Both the position numbers and the translations under genes were made by a program. This document shows positions 50,998 through 60,205 of a DNA stretch of 64,000 bases, in pieces. Each line of letters starts with the position of its first letter. The first letter of the stretch is position 1. The notes beneath the pieces were generated by a model, which saw only the letters and a list, made by a program, of their open reading frames with translations, was not told the DNA's origin and did not search any database. The DNA is taken from the NCBI GenBank assembly GCA_900143635.1, contig FREY01000005.1, positions 180,211 to 244,210 on the forward strand, read 5' to 3'. The stretch comes from Rhodobacteraceae bacterium Alg231-04 (GTDB lineage Bacteria; Pseudomonadota; Alphaproteobacteria; Rhodobacterales; Rhodobacteraceae).

Positions 50998-51768
50998 ATG
51001 AAAAACCGCATTCTTGGAAGCGTTGCGCTGGTGCTGACGGTGTCATCCCCTGCTTTTGCGGATTGGGCTTTCAGTTCAGGTACCACCCCCAATGCATTTA
51101 TTCAGACCAACAACTCAACGTTGGAACTGCAATGCGACCGCATCCGTTTCGCACCGGCGGGATACGAAGATAGCCAGGACATTGTCGCCAAACAGGGTTT
51201 GTCCATTCGGTTCATGAAGAACGGAACAACTGAAGTGGGGGCCTTTCAGGCTGGTCAGGAAAATGCGGATATTCAGATCGTTGACAATTACCCCGTAGAA
51301 GTCGTGTTCCGGAACGCAGCGGACTACAGCTTTGTGCTGGATCAGATAGCGGCGAATGCATCAGTCAACCTGTCTATGATCGATCAGGATATCACCTATG
51401 GAATATTCGATTTGAAAGGGTCAGGCGCGGTGATCAAATCGCTACGGTCCGCATGCAGTGGTGGCACGCAGAGTGCCGCGCAGTACGAGGCACCCGAAGG
51501 CGTGGTCTATTGCGGCGGTGGCGGTGTGAAGCGCCAGATCGAATATCTGATCCTCGACAATCCAGAGGGCGAATGGGATGCGCGGGTTACTGTTAACGGT
51601 GAGACAACTAAAGCTATGACCGCCTACAGCTATTTTGGAAACTCTGAACCGCCGGAGGGTTTCTTGGTCGCACTTTTGAGAGAAGACAGATCTGAGTTTC
51701 TGGTCTTCCGGGATGGCGGTGAAAACTGGCTGGAGTTCGGCGACTATCGATACGACCAATGCAACTGA
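50998..51768 (+). CDS. Secreted hypothetical protein
   Basis: 256 residues: signal peptide (ILGSVALVLTVSSPAFA), then DWAFSSGTTPNAFIQTNNST, LELQCDRIRFAPAGYEDSQD and a later Cys pair (RSACSGG, VVYCGGG). The first half resembles the smaller secreted protein at 31362-31877 in layout; the second half, from about residue 160, looks like an added beta-rich domain ending YRYDQCN. No named family recognised. It is 78 bp after DUF805 in the same direction. Confidence 0.6.
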   Translation: MKNRILGSVALVLTVSSPAFADWAFSSGTTPNAFIQTNNSTLELQCDRIRFAPAGYEDSQDIVAKQGLSIRFMKNGTTEVGAFQAGQENADIQIVDNYPVEVVFRNAADYSFVLDQIAANASVNLSMIDQDITYGIFDLKGSGAVIKSLRSACSGGTQSAAQYEAPEGVVYCGGGGVKRQIEYLILDNPEGEWDARVTVNGETTKAMTAYSYFGNSEPPEGFLVALLREDRSEFLVFRDGGENWLEFGDYRYDQCN

Positions 51769-51839
51769 TACCTTGGCGCACATGGCATACTATCAGCAAG
51801 CGTATGCACTCAGGCCGTGTCTATAATCGATGCCGCTTT

Positions 51840-53225
51840 TTATGTTTCAAGATCGGGGTTAGCCTTTTCCAAATGCACGCTACGTTGCGGGAATGGGATC
51901 GAGATACCTTCTGCGTCAAAACGTTCTTTCACCACCTGTTGCATATCCCAGTAAAGCTCCCAGTAGTCCTCTGTCTTCGACCAAGGGCGACATAATAGGT
52001 TCACTGAAGAATCTGCCAACTCTCCGACGCAGATCACCGGAGCGGGTGTCTCCAGCGCAAGCGGATGGGCCTCGATCATCTCTTCGAGCAGATTGATCGC
52101 ATGTCCGATGCTGTCAGAATAACTGATGCCGAAGACCATATCGACGCGTCTAGTTGCGCTAGCCGTGACATTGGTAATCACGCTGTTCCAGACCCTGTTA
52201 TTCGGGACAGCGATGATCTTGTTGTCGACAGTGGCAATGGTCGTTGAAATCAAGTTGGTCTGTTGGACGGTGCCCGCGGCAAAACCTTCAAGGTCGACAT
52301 AGTCACCCTCGTCGAATGGTTTATTCATCATGATCATAAGTCCGCTGAAGAAGTTGGCGATAGTTTCCTGCATAGCAAAGGCCAAAATAAAACTGGCCCC
52401 GCCAACCAAGGCGAACAGCGGTGTGACGTCCATGCCCAGAAGCGACAGGACTAGTATCAATCCAATGGCCAGGGTCAGCCAATAAAATAGCCCGCCCAAA
52501 AAGGCTGCCATAAGAAACGACATACCTTTTACCCGGCCCATCCAACGCCGCGTCACCGCGCGGATTATCCTAGCTACAAATAGCAACCCGAGAAGGGACA
52601 TCACAACGACTGCCCCGTCAATTGCGACTTCGATGCCGCCGTCACGCGCTGCCAGCCACTTCACAGTGCGCTGGCGCAAAGTTTCGACATCCGCGTTGCG
52701 GATTTCGTCGATGATAATGGAGCTGCGGTAGGCCCGGTATTTGGCGATTTCATCCGCATTACCCCCTTTTTTCTGCCAGTCGTTCAAGACGAGAACAAAA
52801 TTGTCAAATAGGTGCCGACGTTCTTCGGCAAGTTTGGCGACGCGCCCTCGAAATAGATCAGCGGTTTCCCCGTCCATTTCACTGACCCGCAACGTGGCAT
52901 CGACCACGTCTTGAGTTTGTTCCTGAACAATGCGCTGCCAGGCCTCGGATGCCGCGGCGAGTTGCTTCTCAGTCAGCGGCAATAACAAAAGCTCCAACCG
53001 CTGGCTTTCGATCCGAGGATTCAGGATACGTGAGGGCAGATTGAATTCCTTGGCCAACTTGTCGATATCGATTTCGCTAGCTTCAGTCAGCATGGGCGTG
53101 GGGTCTTCGGACGGGAGCTGTGTTTGGTCGAAGTCATCAATCGTTTGTGCATACGCGGACGGCACAATGAGGACCATCAAGCCGCTTAGGACTAGACAGA
53201 AAATACATAGAGCATGACGTAGCAT
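51840..53225 (-). CDS. MscS family mechanosensitive ion channel
   Basis: 461 residues. Signal peptide (HALCIFCLVLSGLMVLIVPS), a periplasmic helical region of about 180 residues, then membrane helices and the pore helix TM3 (LFALVGGASFILAFAMQETI, followed by ANFFSGLMIMMNKPFDEGDY). The cytosolic beta domain (VDLEGFAAGTVQQTNLISTT, then VPNNRVWNSVITN) and C-terminal cage follow. The ATG at 53225 with AAAGG upstream places the signal peptide at the N terminus. It releases small solutes on osmotic downshock and stands alone here. Confidence 0.92.
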   Translation of the reverse strand: MLRHALCIFCLVLSGLMVLIVPSAYAQTIDDFDQTQLPSEDPTPMLTEASEIDIDKLAKEFNLPSRILNPRIESQRLELLLLPLTEKQLAAASEAWQRIVQEQTQDVVDATLRVSEMDGETADLFRGRVAKLAEERRHLFDNFVLVLNDWQKKGGNADEIAKYRAYRSSIIIDEIRNADVETLRQRTVKWLAARDGGIEVAIDGAVVVMSLLGLLFVARIIRAVTRRWMGRVKGMSFLMAAFLGGLFYWLTLAIGLILVLSLLGMDVTPLFALVGGASFILAFAMQETIANFFSGLMIMMNKPFDEGDYVDLEGFAAGTVQQTNLISTTIATVDNKIIAVPNNRVWNSVITNVTASATRRVDMVFGISYSDSIGHAINLLEEMIEAHPLALETPAPVICVGELADSSVNLLCRPWSKTEDYWELYWDMQQVVKERFDAEGISIPFPQRSVHLEKANPDLET

Positions 53226-53420
53226 ACGAAACCTTTCCAGTAGTGCTTCCTCTGACACTAGGCGATTGGCGATGAGTGACAAGCTAAACCAAAAGGCTGC
53301 CTTTGGCGTCTAAGCAATACCCACTAAGCAGCCCTCAGTGCGACGCGCAGCGAACGGCCGCAAACCGCCCTGACTTCGGGTAGAGCAAGGTGAGGTTGGC
53401 ACCCGACTTTAATGTCGCGT

Positions 53421-53510
53421 TTGGGCTGCCTGCCGTCATCCAATGACTTGGCAGGGGTGTGACCTTGCTGCACCCCTGCTGCTGCACCGCCGCAAGGCAG
53501 CTCAGAGCCC
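53421..53510 (-). repeat. 90-bp interspersed palindromic element, copy A3 (inverted)
   Basis: The reverse complement starts GGGCTCTGAGCTGCCTTGCG and ends GGCAGGCAGCCCAA, the same 90-bp length as A1 and A2. Nothing else is recognised in 53226-53778. Confidence 0.83.
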
Positions 53511-53778
53511 AGACTAACAATTTCTGTGTTGTGCGCGAACTAGCGTAATCCGTTGCAGATCCGACATTCAAACCTGTAGGGCTGACCGGAAGAACACCCG
53601 CCGTTCAGAATGATACGGCTCCATTCATTCGCCGCATTTTTGCGCGTCCATTGGGATCACACCATCAACCCGTGGGATCAAACAACCATCCATTGTTTGT
53701 TGATCAATTTACCTTGCCGATGTTTCCGCTGGTCCGAAGTTCATCCTGCCAAGCGAGATCTTTCTCCTCGCCCGTTGG

Positions 53779-54681
53779 TCAATCGCCCATAGTTTGGAAC
53801 TGCAGATTTTGGGTAAGATGTTGCCATACCCGTTCAGCATGCTCGGACTGCGCCTCACGGAGCCTCACCAGACGAATGATCAGAGGTTGCGAAGGCAAGA
53901 CATCGTCGATCCGCACCAACTGCCCTTGTGACAAGTGGTCACCAATCAGGGACTGCGGCAGCCAAGCAACACCAATATCATTGAGCACCAGTTGCAGCAT
54001 CGCCAGTGTCAGCGCGGTTTCGGCGACTGTCGACACGGTGGTGTTCTTGGGCAGGCGCGGATTAATCATCCGGGCAAAGACCTGCCCCAGAAAGACCTCG
54101 GACGGGTAGCTGATCGTTGGAAGAACCGCGGCGTCGGCCTTGTTACGGCCGTTCGGCGTTGCGACCGGGATCAAAATGTCCGCCCCAAGGACCACCGCCT
54201 CAAACGCATTACCGGGTTCGGGTGTTTCATCTCCGGGAAGCGCATACATGATAGCAAAATCGACCTCCCTAGAGATCAGATGCATCAGGCACTCATCCTG
54301 GTTGCCCGAACGCACCCGTGTCGAAACTTGACCATCTGCGCTCAACGCCTGAACCACTTGCGGCGACACGGTAGTTGTCAGCGCGTGCTGACAGACAAAA
54401 CCCAGTGATTTCGCGGCCCGATCGCTGGCGGTCTTCATGGTATGGCGCAGCTTGTGCAGCCGCGCGCTGAGATCACGCAATTCGGGTTCAAGCGTCCGCA
54501 CGCCGGGCATCAGGGCGACCGGTTTACGGCGGCGATCAAATAGCGTCGCGCCAATGCTGTCTTCGATGACCCGCACCCGGCGGGTAAAGGCCGACTGTGT
54601 CAGCAGCCTTTTTTCTGCCGCGCGCGCCAACGAGCCGCCATCAAGCACTGCCAAAATATCGTCTATCCATTCAAGCCGCAT
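53779..54681 (-). CDS. LysR family transcriptional regulator
   Basis: 300 residues. The N-terminal winged helix is [20 protein letters not shown] with [20 protein letters not shown], followed by an effector-binding domain of two alpha/beta lobes ([40 protein letters not shown]). The ATG at 54681 starts the family domain; the upstream extension is rejected. Divergent from the CuyA-like gene with a perfect 15-bp palindrome between, so it is the probable local regulator of that gene. Confidence 0.93.
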   Translation of the reverse strand: MRLEWIDDILAVLDGGSLARAAEKRLLTQSAFTRRVRVIEDSIGATLFDRRRKPVALMPGVRTLEPELRDLSARLHKLRHTMKTASDRAAKSLGFVCQHALTTTVSPQVVQALSADGQVSTRVRSGNQDECLMHLISREVDFAIMYALPGDETPEPGNAFEAVVLGADILIPVATPNGRNKADAAVLPTISYPSEVFLGQVFARMINPRLPKNTTVSTVAETALTLAMLQLVLNDIGVAWLPQSLIGDHLSQGQLVRIDDVLPSQPLIIRLVRLREAQSEHAERVWQHLTQNLQFQTMGD

Positions 54682-54710
54682 GGAATGCAGATAGAACAAC
54701 CAGATGCAAC

Positions 54711-54725
54711 TTGCAAACTTTGCAA
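54711..54725. promoter_or_regulatory. Candidate LysR operator TTGCAAACTTTGCAA
   Basis: A perfect palindrome of two TTGCAAA arms around a central C, in the 122-bp gap between the divergent LysR gene and the CuyA-like gene. The position, 29 bases from the regulator start and 78 from the lyase start, fits a LysR recognition site. Caution: TTTGCAAA-like strings also occur in intergenic repeats of this window. Confidence 0.5.
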
Positions 54726-54803
54726 TATATGAACCGGATTTCGCATTTGGAACCACTTCATCAGGCTGGTAAATTGAGGAAAGCCAACTTTAGGAGTCCT
54801 CTC

Positions 54804-55817
54804 ATGCATCTCGCCCGCTTTCCCCGCCTGCACCTTGCCCACCTGCCCACGCCGCTCGAGCCGATGAAACGGCTGTCCAAGGAGCTGGGCTGCGAAATCT
54901 GGATCAAGCGCGACGACTGCACCGGCATGTCTACGGGTGGTAACAAGACCCGCAAGCTAGAATTCCTGATGGCCGAGGCCGAGGCGCAAGGCGCCGATAT
55001 GGTGATGACCCAAGGTGCAACCCAGACCAACCATGGCCGCCAGACCGCCGCCTTCGCGGCCAAGCTGGGTTTTGATTGCCATATCCTCTTGGAGGACCGG
55101 ACCGGTTATCAGGACGGCAACTACAACACCAATGGCAACGTCCTGCTGGATCACCTGCATGGCGCCACGACCGAAAAATTTCCCGGTGGCCACAACATGG
55201 TCGAAGAGATGGAAACCGCCGCCGAGAAAAAGCGTGCCGAGGGGCGCAACGTCTATGTCATCCCCGGTGGCGGCTCGAACCCGACCGGGGCGCTTGGCTA
55301 CGTTAATGCAGCCTTTGAGCTTCTGTCCCAGGCCAATGACCGGGGTCTTCGGATCGATCGTCTGGTACATGCAACCGGGTCGTCGGGGACGCAGGCCGGT
55401 TTGGTCACGGGCATGTGCGCGATGAATTCGCAGGTCCCGGTTCTGGGCATCGGCACACGCGCACCGCAACCCAAACAGGAACAGATGGTCTATGACCTTG
55501 CCTGCAAAACCGCCGAGAAACTGGGCTGCGCGGGTGTGGTCAAGCGCGAGGACGTGATGGCCAACACCGACTATGTCGGTGAAGGATATGGCCTGCCGAC
55601 GGAAAGCGGCATCGAGGCGATCCGGATGTTTGCCGAGTTGGAAGGCATCCTTCTTGACCCCTGCTATTCGGCCAAGGGCGCGGCTGGCCTGATCGACCTG
55701 GCCCGCAAGGGAGAGTTCAAGGACCAGCGCGTCGTTTTCCTGCACACCGGTGGTGCGGCGGCATTGGGCGGCTACGATTTCGCCTTTAACAATAGCAACC
55801 GCTGGGTACATATCTAA
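54804..55817 (+). CDS. cuyA: L-cysteate sulfo-lyase / D-cysteine desulfhydrase family PLP enzyme
   Basis: 337 residues, fold type II PLP enzyme of the ACC deaminase / D-cysteine desulfhydrase family. [10 protein letters not shown] is followed by [20 protein letters not shown] (the PLP lysine is in GGNKTRK), then [57 protein letters not shown] and [15 protein letters not shown]. The pattern closely recalls CuyA, which releases sulfite from L-cysteate in Ruegeria. D-cysteine or another beta-substituted amino acid cannot be excluded. RidA downstream would hydrolyse the enamine product. AGGAG precedes the ATG by seven bases. Confidence 0.7.
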   Translation: MHLARFPRLHLAHLPTPLEPMKRLSKELGCEIWIKRDDCTGMSTGGNKTRKLEFLMAEAEAQGADMVMTQGATQTNHGRQTAAFAAKLGFDCHILLEDRTGYQDGNYNTNGNVLLDHLHGATTEKFPGGHNMVEEMETAAEKKRAEGRNVYVIPGGGSNPTGALGYVNAAFELLSQANDRGLRIDRLVHATGSSGTQAGLVTGMCAMNSQVPVLGIGTRAPQPKQEQMVYDLACKTAEKLGCAGVVKREDVMANTDYVGEGYGLPTESGIEAIRMFAELEGILLDPCYSAKGAAGLIDLARKGEFKDQRVVFLHTGGAAALGGYDFAFNNSNRWVHI

Positions 55818-55820
55818 GGC

Positions 55821-56537
55821 ATGAAGACTCCACGTCCGATTGGCATTCTCGGGGGCATGGGCCCCGAGGCAACGATCCTTCTCCAACGCAAGTTGGTGGA
55901 GGCCGTGCCAGCGCGCGATGACAACGATCACATCCCGCTGTTGATCGACATGAACCCACAGGTGCCGTCACGTATCGCCCATTTGATCGAGGGCACCGGC
56001 ATTGATCCTGGGCCGACGCTTGCCACCATGGCACGTCTGCTCGAGACCGCCGGGGCGGTGGCGCTGGCGATGCCGTGTAATACTGCGCATTGCTATGCTG
56101 GAGCGATCACTGCCGCGGTGGATATACCGCTGTTGAACATGGTCGAACTGGCTGCTGATCACGCGGCAGAGGTTCTTGGGACAGGTGGATGTGTTGGCAT
56201 GCTGGCCTCGCCCGCAGTCCGCCGCACCGAGTTGTTTGAAGCCGCGCTGTCGAAACGCGGGTTGTCGGTGATTTGGCCCACAGAAGATGAGCCCATGCTG
56301 GCCGCGATCCGTGCGATCAAGGTCAATGGAGCCTGTTCTGCTGCGCGTGATACGCTCCGTGCGGCTTCGCGCGAGTTGGCCGCGGCCGGGGTCGGCCTGC
56401 AATTCGTCGCTTGTTCCGAATTTTCGATTATCGCAGACAGCGTGGACGCACAGGCCAACGCGATCGACACGATCGACCTGTTGGTCCGCGCGATTATTGA
56501 CGCGTCTCAGGTGAACATTTCCGAACGCGCCGAGTGA
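55821..56537 (+). CDS. Aspartate/glutamate racemase family protein
   Basis: 238 residues of the PLP-independent racemase fold with the two catalytic Cys: AMPCNTAHCYAGAI near residue 82 and FVACSEFSII near 197. The start IGILGGMGPEATILLQRKLV is typical of the aspartate racemase subgroup. It begins 3 bp after the lyase stop. The substrate is probably the amino acid handled by the neighbouring PLP enzyme, converting D and L forms. Confidence 0.92.
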   Translation: MKTPRPIGILGGMGPEATILLQRKLVEAVPARDDNDHIPLLIDMNPQVPSRIAHLIEGTGIDPGPTLATMARLLETAGAVALAMPCNTAHCYAGAITAAVDIPLLNMVELAADHAAEVLGTGGCVGMLASPAVRRTELFEAALSKRGLSVIWPTEDEPMLAAIRAIKVNGACSAARDTLRAASRELAAAGVGLQFVACSEFSIIADSVDAQANAIDTIDLLVRAIIDASQVNISERAE

Positions 56538-56556
56538 AACAACAAAGAGACCATTT

Positions 56557-56904
56557 ATGACCCAGATCGAACGCATGCACAGCACCGGCCGGATGAGCAG
56601 GATCGTCATCCACGGCGACACGATTTACCTTTGCGGACAAGTCGGGGACGCCAGCTCGAACGTTGCAGATCAGACCCGCCAGACCCTAGCCAAGATCGAA
56701 GGTCTGCTGGCCGAAGCCGGGTCGGACAAAACCAAGATATTGCAGGCAACCATCTGGCTTGCCTCGATGGAGGATTTTGCCGAAATGAACGCGGTTTGGG
56801 ACAGCTGGGTTGTTCCCGGTACTGAACCAGCCCGTGCCTGCGGCGAAGCCGCATTGGCGCGGCCTGAACTCAAGGTCGAAATCATTATCACTGCCGCCTG
56901 TTAA
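56557..56904 (+). CDS. RidA family enamine/imine deaminase
   Basis: 115 residues. Family motifs: GDTIYLCGQVGD, QTRQTLAKIEGLLAEAGSDK, ILQATIWLASMEDFAEMNAV, and the catalytic Arg in GTEPARACGEAAL. RidA hydrolyses reactive 2-aminoacrylate-type enamines released by PLP lyases to the keto acid and ammonia, which matches the upstream lyase. Probably the third gene of one operon with it and the racemase. Confidence 0.93.
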   Translation: MTQIERMHSTGRMSRIVIHGDTIYLCGQVGDASSNVADQTRQTLAKIEGLLAEAGSDKTKILQATIWLASMEDFAEMNAVWDSWVVPGTEPARACGEAALARPELKVEIIITAAC

Positions 56905-56930
56905 GGCATCAGCGCGCAAAAAACCGTCTG

Positions 56931-57815
56931 TTACATTAGGTCCCACAGTTTGCGCGCCGTCGCGTCAAAGGCCTCAGGGTTCGACAGAGCAGATATCGTC
57001 AGTGTGGTGCACCAGGTGTCGTCTCCAACCGGCACCAGCATCCCATTGGCAAGTTCTGTTGAAATAGCGGTTTCGGGCATCCAGGCAAATCCACTGCCCT
57101 TCAGCAACCGCCGCTTGATCGCTTCCACCAGCCCATCAACATAGATCGTTTCGGCATTTAACGTCTGCCGTTCCAATATGTTCTCAACCACCATCCCCAG
57201 GAACGACGACCGCTCGTAAGCTAGGTAAGGCATGGGTGGACCGTCCTGACTGCCAAGATCCCACCCATTGGCACGCGCAGGTTCGGTGGCGGCCACGGGA
57301 ATCAGGCGGTCTGTCAGAAGGTCCTTTCGGACAAAGGCGGCCTCGTTGATCATGGGCGAGACCGAGTGGTGATAGTAGCACAGAAGGAAGTCCACCGCCC
57401 CTTCGACCAGAAGCTCGCAACAGGTGCTGAGAGAGTCGGAGACGACACGGGTGCGCAATTCTGGAATTTTCTTCTGCATATTTTCTATGCGAGCCGCCAG
57501 AAAATTAATCGATATCGTGTGAAGCACGGAAAACCGGATAAAACGGCTGTCACCGCGATCCGCATCGCGCAGCGACTGCCGGGATTCTGAAAGCTGCGAA
57601 ATTGCCGCCAGAGCGACCGGCAGAAATTGTTCACCAGCATCGGTCAATTGCACCGGGTAGGTGGCGCGATTGACCAGGGGGAGACCTACCCAACTCTCCA
57701 AAGCTTTGATTCTTCTGCTGAATGCCGATTGCGTGATGTTGCGCTCATTGGAGGCGCGGGTGAAGTTCTGGGTCCGGGCGAGACATTCAAAGTCGCGAAG
57801 CCAATTCAAATCCAT
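56931..57815 (-). CDS. LysR family transcriptional regulator
   Basis: 294 residues: DNA-binding domain DLNWLRDFECLARTQNFTRA with SNERNITQSAFSRRIKALES, then an effector domain (FIRFSVLHTISINFLAARIE, DGLVEAIKRRLLKGSGFAWM). The ATG at 57815 begins the family domain; the frame opens far upstream and is not used. It is divergent from the ABC-transporter binding-protein gene across 272 bp, so it probably regulates that operon. Confidence 0.92.
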   Translation of the reverse strand: MDLNWLRDFECLARTQNFTRASNERNITQSAFSRRIKALESWVGLPLVNRATYPVQLTDAGEQFLPVALAAISQLSESRQSLRDADRGDSRFIRFSVLHTISINFLAARIENMQKKIPELRTRVVSDSLSTCCELLVEGAVDFLLCYYHHSVSPMINEAAFVRKDLLTDRLIPVAATEPARANGWDLGSQDGPPMPYLAYERSSFLGMVVENILERQTLNAETIYVDGLVEAIKRRLLKGSGFAWMPETAISTELANGMLVPVGDDTWCTTLTISALSNPEAFDATARKLWDLM

Positions 57816-58087
57816 TCGATGTGCCTGTCTGATTGTCTGCGGCGTTTTGTGAGTGTAATCGAAATTATGCAAAAACAGAATAGTTTGATGAAATGTTCGA
57901 ATTGGCCCTTTGAAAACCTCCGGATCTAGACTTCTGACAAGACTTCGCCGGGTTGATCGACTGCCGGTCTGCAAATGCAGGATAAGTTTGCTGCCTACAC
58001 GGTTCGTCAGTGAGACGCTCGTGGAAGTCACAAGGAAGCGAAGAAACCGACGCCGGTACACGGCGCATCTCAACAGAGGAGACTATC

Positions 58088-59053
58088 ATGAGAACCAAAC
58101 TGAAATCCCTCGGCCTGGCGGCCGCAGTCGGCATCTTTGCGATGCCCGCTCTCGCTGCAGAAGAGGTCAAAATCGGCGTACCATCCTGGACCGGCGCACA
58201 GGCTATTGCCCACCTTCTGGGGGCCGTGGTCGAAATGCGCATTGGCGGTAAGGTTGAATACGTGCCAGGCAACAACGCCACGATTTTCCAGGCGATGGAC
58301 CAAGGCAAGGGCGACATCGACGTGCACCCCGATGTCTGGCTGCCGAACCAGGAGAGCTTCACCAAGAAATACGTTGACGGTGCCGGCACCGTAACCCTGT
58401 CGTCGAACCCATACGAAGGTAACCAGGGATTCTGCGTTTCGCAGGATTTCGGCAACAAGATGAACATCACCGATATCGCTGATCTGGGCCGCCCGGATGT
58501 TGCTGCGCTGATGGACAGCGATGGCAATGGCAAGGGTGAGATGTGGATCGGCGCGCCGGGCTGGGCCTCGGCCAACGTGAACGAAGTCAAAACCCGCGAC
58601 TACGGCCTCTTGGATTTCATCGACCCGGTCCGTGCCGAGGAAAGCGTCAAGACCGCGCGCATCAAGGACAGTATCGCCAAGGGCGAAGGCTATGCGTTTT
58701 ACTGCTACAAACCGCACGCAGTCTGGTACATGTTCGACGTCAAGATGCTCAGCGAACCAACCTTTGATCCGGCCAAATACGTTATGGTGCAGCCGTCGGA
58801 TGACCCCGATTGGTACAACAAATCCTCGGTTGCCACCAAGGACGCGCTGAAAAACGTGCAAATCGCTTGGTCAAACTCGCTCGAAGGCCGTTCGCCTGCA
58901 ATTGCCGAGTTCTTTGCCAACTTCGCCGTGACGGCGGATGACGTCAGCGGTTTCGCCCACGAAATCAGTGGCAAAGGCCGTGACCCGGCAGAAGTTGCCC
59001 GTGAATGGGTCGAAGCCAACCCCGATCGTGTCGACGTCTGGTTGGGCCTGTAA
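58088..59053 (+). CDS. Glycine betaine/proline-betaine-type ABC transporter substrate-binding protein (OpuAC family)
   Basis: 321 residues, periplasmic: signal peptide (LKSLGLAAAVGIFAMPALAA), then EEVKIGVPSWTGAQAIAHLL, DIDVHPDVWLPNQESFTKKY and a second lobe with GEMWIGAPGWASANVNEVKT. Trp and Tyr residues in the lobes (SWTG, GAPGW, YKPHAVWYMF) fit cation-pi binding of a quaternary ammonium or similar zwitterion. GAGGAG precedes the ATG at 58088. It is separated from the ATPase gene by a perfect 13-bp hairpin, which often allows higher expression of the binding protein. Confidence 0.9.
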   Translation: MRTKLKSLGLAAAVGIFAMPALAAEEVKIGVPSWTGAQAIAHLLGAVVEMRIGGKVEYVPGNNATIFQAMDQGKGDIDVHPDVWLPNQESFTKKYVDGAGTVTLSSNPYEGNQGFCVSQDFGNKMNITDIADLGRPDVAALMDSDGNGKGEMWIGAPGWASANVNEVKTRDYGLLDFIDPVRAEESVKTARIKDSIAKGEGYAFYCYKPHAVWYMFDVKMLSEPTFDPAKYVMVQPSDDPDWYNKSSVATKDALKNVQIAWSNSLEGRSPAIAEFFANFAVTADDVSGFAHEISGKGRDPAEVAREWVEANPDRVDVWLGL

Positions 59054-59070
59054 TCCAACCCAAAAAACCA

Positions 59071-59100
59071 TGCCGACATCGAAGCCATTCGATGTCGGCA
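59071..59100 (+). other. Intercistronic 13-bp hairpin after the binding-protein gene
   Basis: TGCCGACATCGAA-GCCA-TTCGATGTCGGCA, a perfect stem, with no T run after it. Likely a 3' stabiliser of the binding-protein mRNA or a weak terminator. Confidence 0.75.
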
Positions 59101-59140
59101 CCCTCCCGTTAACTCCTCCTCAAGCTTTGGGATACCTCGC

Positions 59141-60205
59141 ATGAGCCTTCAACCAGCCGATACCGTTGTCGAAATCTCGAATGTCTGGAAAATTTTCGGG
59201 GCGAACGCGCAAGCCGCCTTACTGGCGATCCGTGACCAGGGCCTGAGCAAGGCCGAGGTCCTTTCTGAAATGGAGGCCGTCGTCGGCGTTGCCGATGTCA
59301 GTCTGTCAGTTAACCGCGGCGAAATCTTTTGTATCATGGGCTTGTCGGGCAGTGGAAAATCCACGCTGGTCCGCCATTTCAACCGCCTTCTGGAACCCAC
59401 GGCCGGAAAAATCGAAATCGAGGGTACCGACGTGATGGCGCTAGCTCCGAAAGAACTTCAGGAGTTCCGTAATCGCAAGATCGGCATGGTGTTCCAAAAC
59501 TTTGCCCTGATGCCGCACCGTTCGGTGTTGGACAATGTGGCGATGCCACTGGAAATCCGCCAGGTCGCCAAGAACGAGCGCATGCGTCAGGCCGCCGCCA
59601 TTCTCGATATCGTCGAGCTGGGCGCCTGGGGGGCGAAATTTGCCCATGAATTGTCCGGCGGCATGCAACAGCGTGTCGGCCTGGCCCGTGCCTTGGCCGC
59701 AAACCCCGACGTACTTTTGATGGACGAGCCGTTTTCGGCGCTCGACCCGCTGATCCGGCGCCAGTTGCAGGACGAATTTATCCGCCTGTCCAAAATCCTG
59801 AAAAAGACAACGATCTTCATCACCCACGATCTGGACGAAGCCGTTCGCATCGGCGACCGGATCGCGATCATGCGCGATGGAAAGATGGTGCAGATCGGGA
59901 CCGCCGAGGACATCGTCATGCATCCAGCGGATGACTATGTGGCCGATTTCGTCGCCGGGATTTCGCGGCTCAAGGTCGTGCACGCCCACGCGGTCATGCA
60001 ACCGCTTGACGGATATATCGCCACCAATGGACCGGTTCCCAGTGATACGCCCCAGGTCGCTGAAAGCGAGACTCTGAGCAACCTGATCAACATGGCGATC
60101 GACGACGAAAAACCCATCCTCGTACAAGACAGCGGCAAAGACGTTGGCGTCATCACCCGCGCCGACCTGCTGCGGACCGTGATCGAAGGGACAGAAGTAT
60201 CATGA
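59141..60205 (+). CDS. Betaine-type ABC transporter ATP-binding protein (ProV/OpuAA family)
   Basis: 354 residues. Walker A is IMGLSGSGKSTLVRHFNRLL, the Q loop VFQNFALMPHRSVLDN, the signature HELSGGMQQRVGLARALAAN, and Walker B PDVLLMDEPFSALDPLIR, then the H loop FITHDLDEAVRIGDR. The N terminus carries the ProV-type extension (WKIFGANAQAALLAIRDQGL), and a single partial CBS-like tail (NMAIDDEKPILVQDSGKDVG) is present. It overlaps the permease gene by 4 bp. Confidence 0.94.
   Translation: MSLQPADTVVEISNVWKIFGANAQAALLAIRDQGLSKAEVLSEMEAVVGVADVSLSVNRGEIFCIMGLSGSGKSTLVRHFNRLLEPTAGKIEIEGTDVMALAPKELQEFRNRKIGMVFQNFALMPHRSVLDNVAMPLEIRQVAKNERMRQAAAILDIVELGAWGAKFAHELSGGMQQRVGLARALAANPDVLLMDEPFSALDPLIRRQLQDEFIRLSKILKKTTIFITHDLDEAVRIGDRIAIMRDGKMVQIGTAEDIVMHPADDYVADFVAGISRLKVVHAHAVMQPLDGYIATNGPVPSDTPQVAESETLSNLINMAIDDEKPILVQDSGKDVGVITRADLLRTVIEGTEVS

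Noticed and set aside
54957..55931. 324-residue minus-strand frame opposite the CuyA-like gene
   Set aside because: Antisense to a gene with clear family motifs; composition is a mirrored codon artefact.
58070..58861. 263-residue minus-strand frame opposite the ABC binding protein
   Set aside because: Antisense shadow; the plus-strand signal peptide and OpuAC motifs are decisive.
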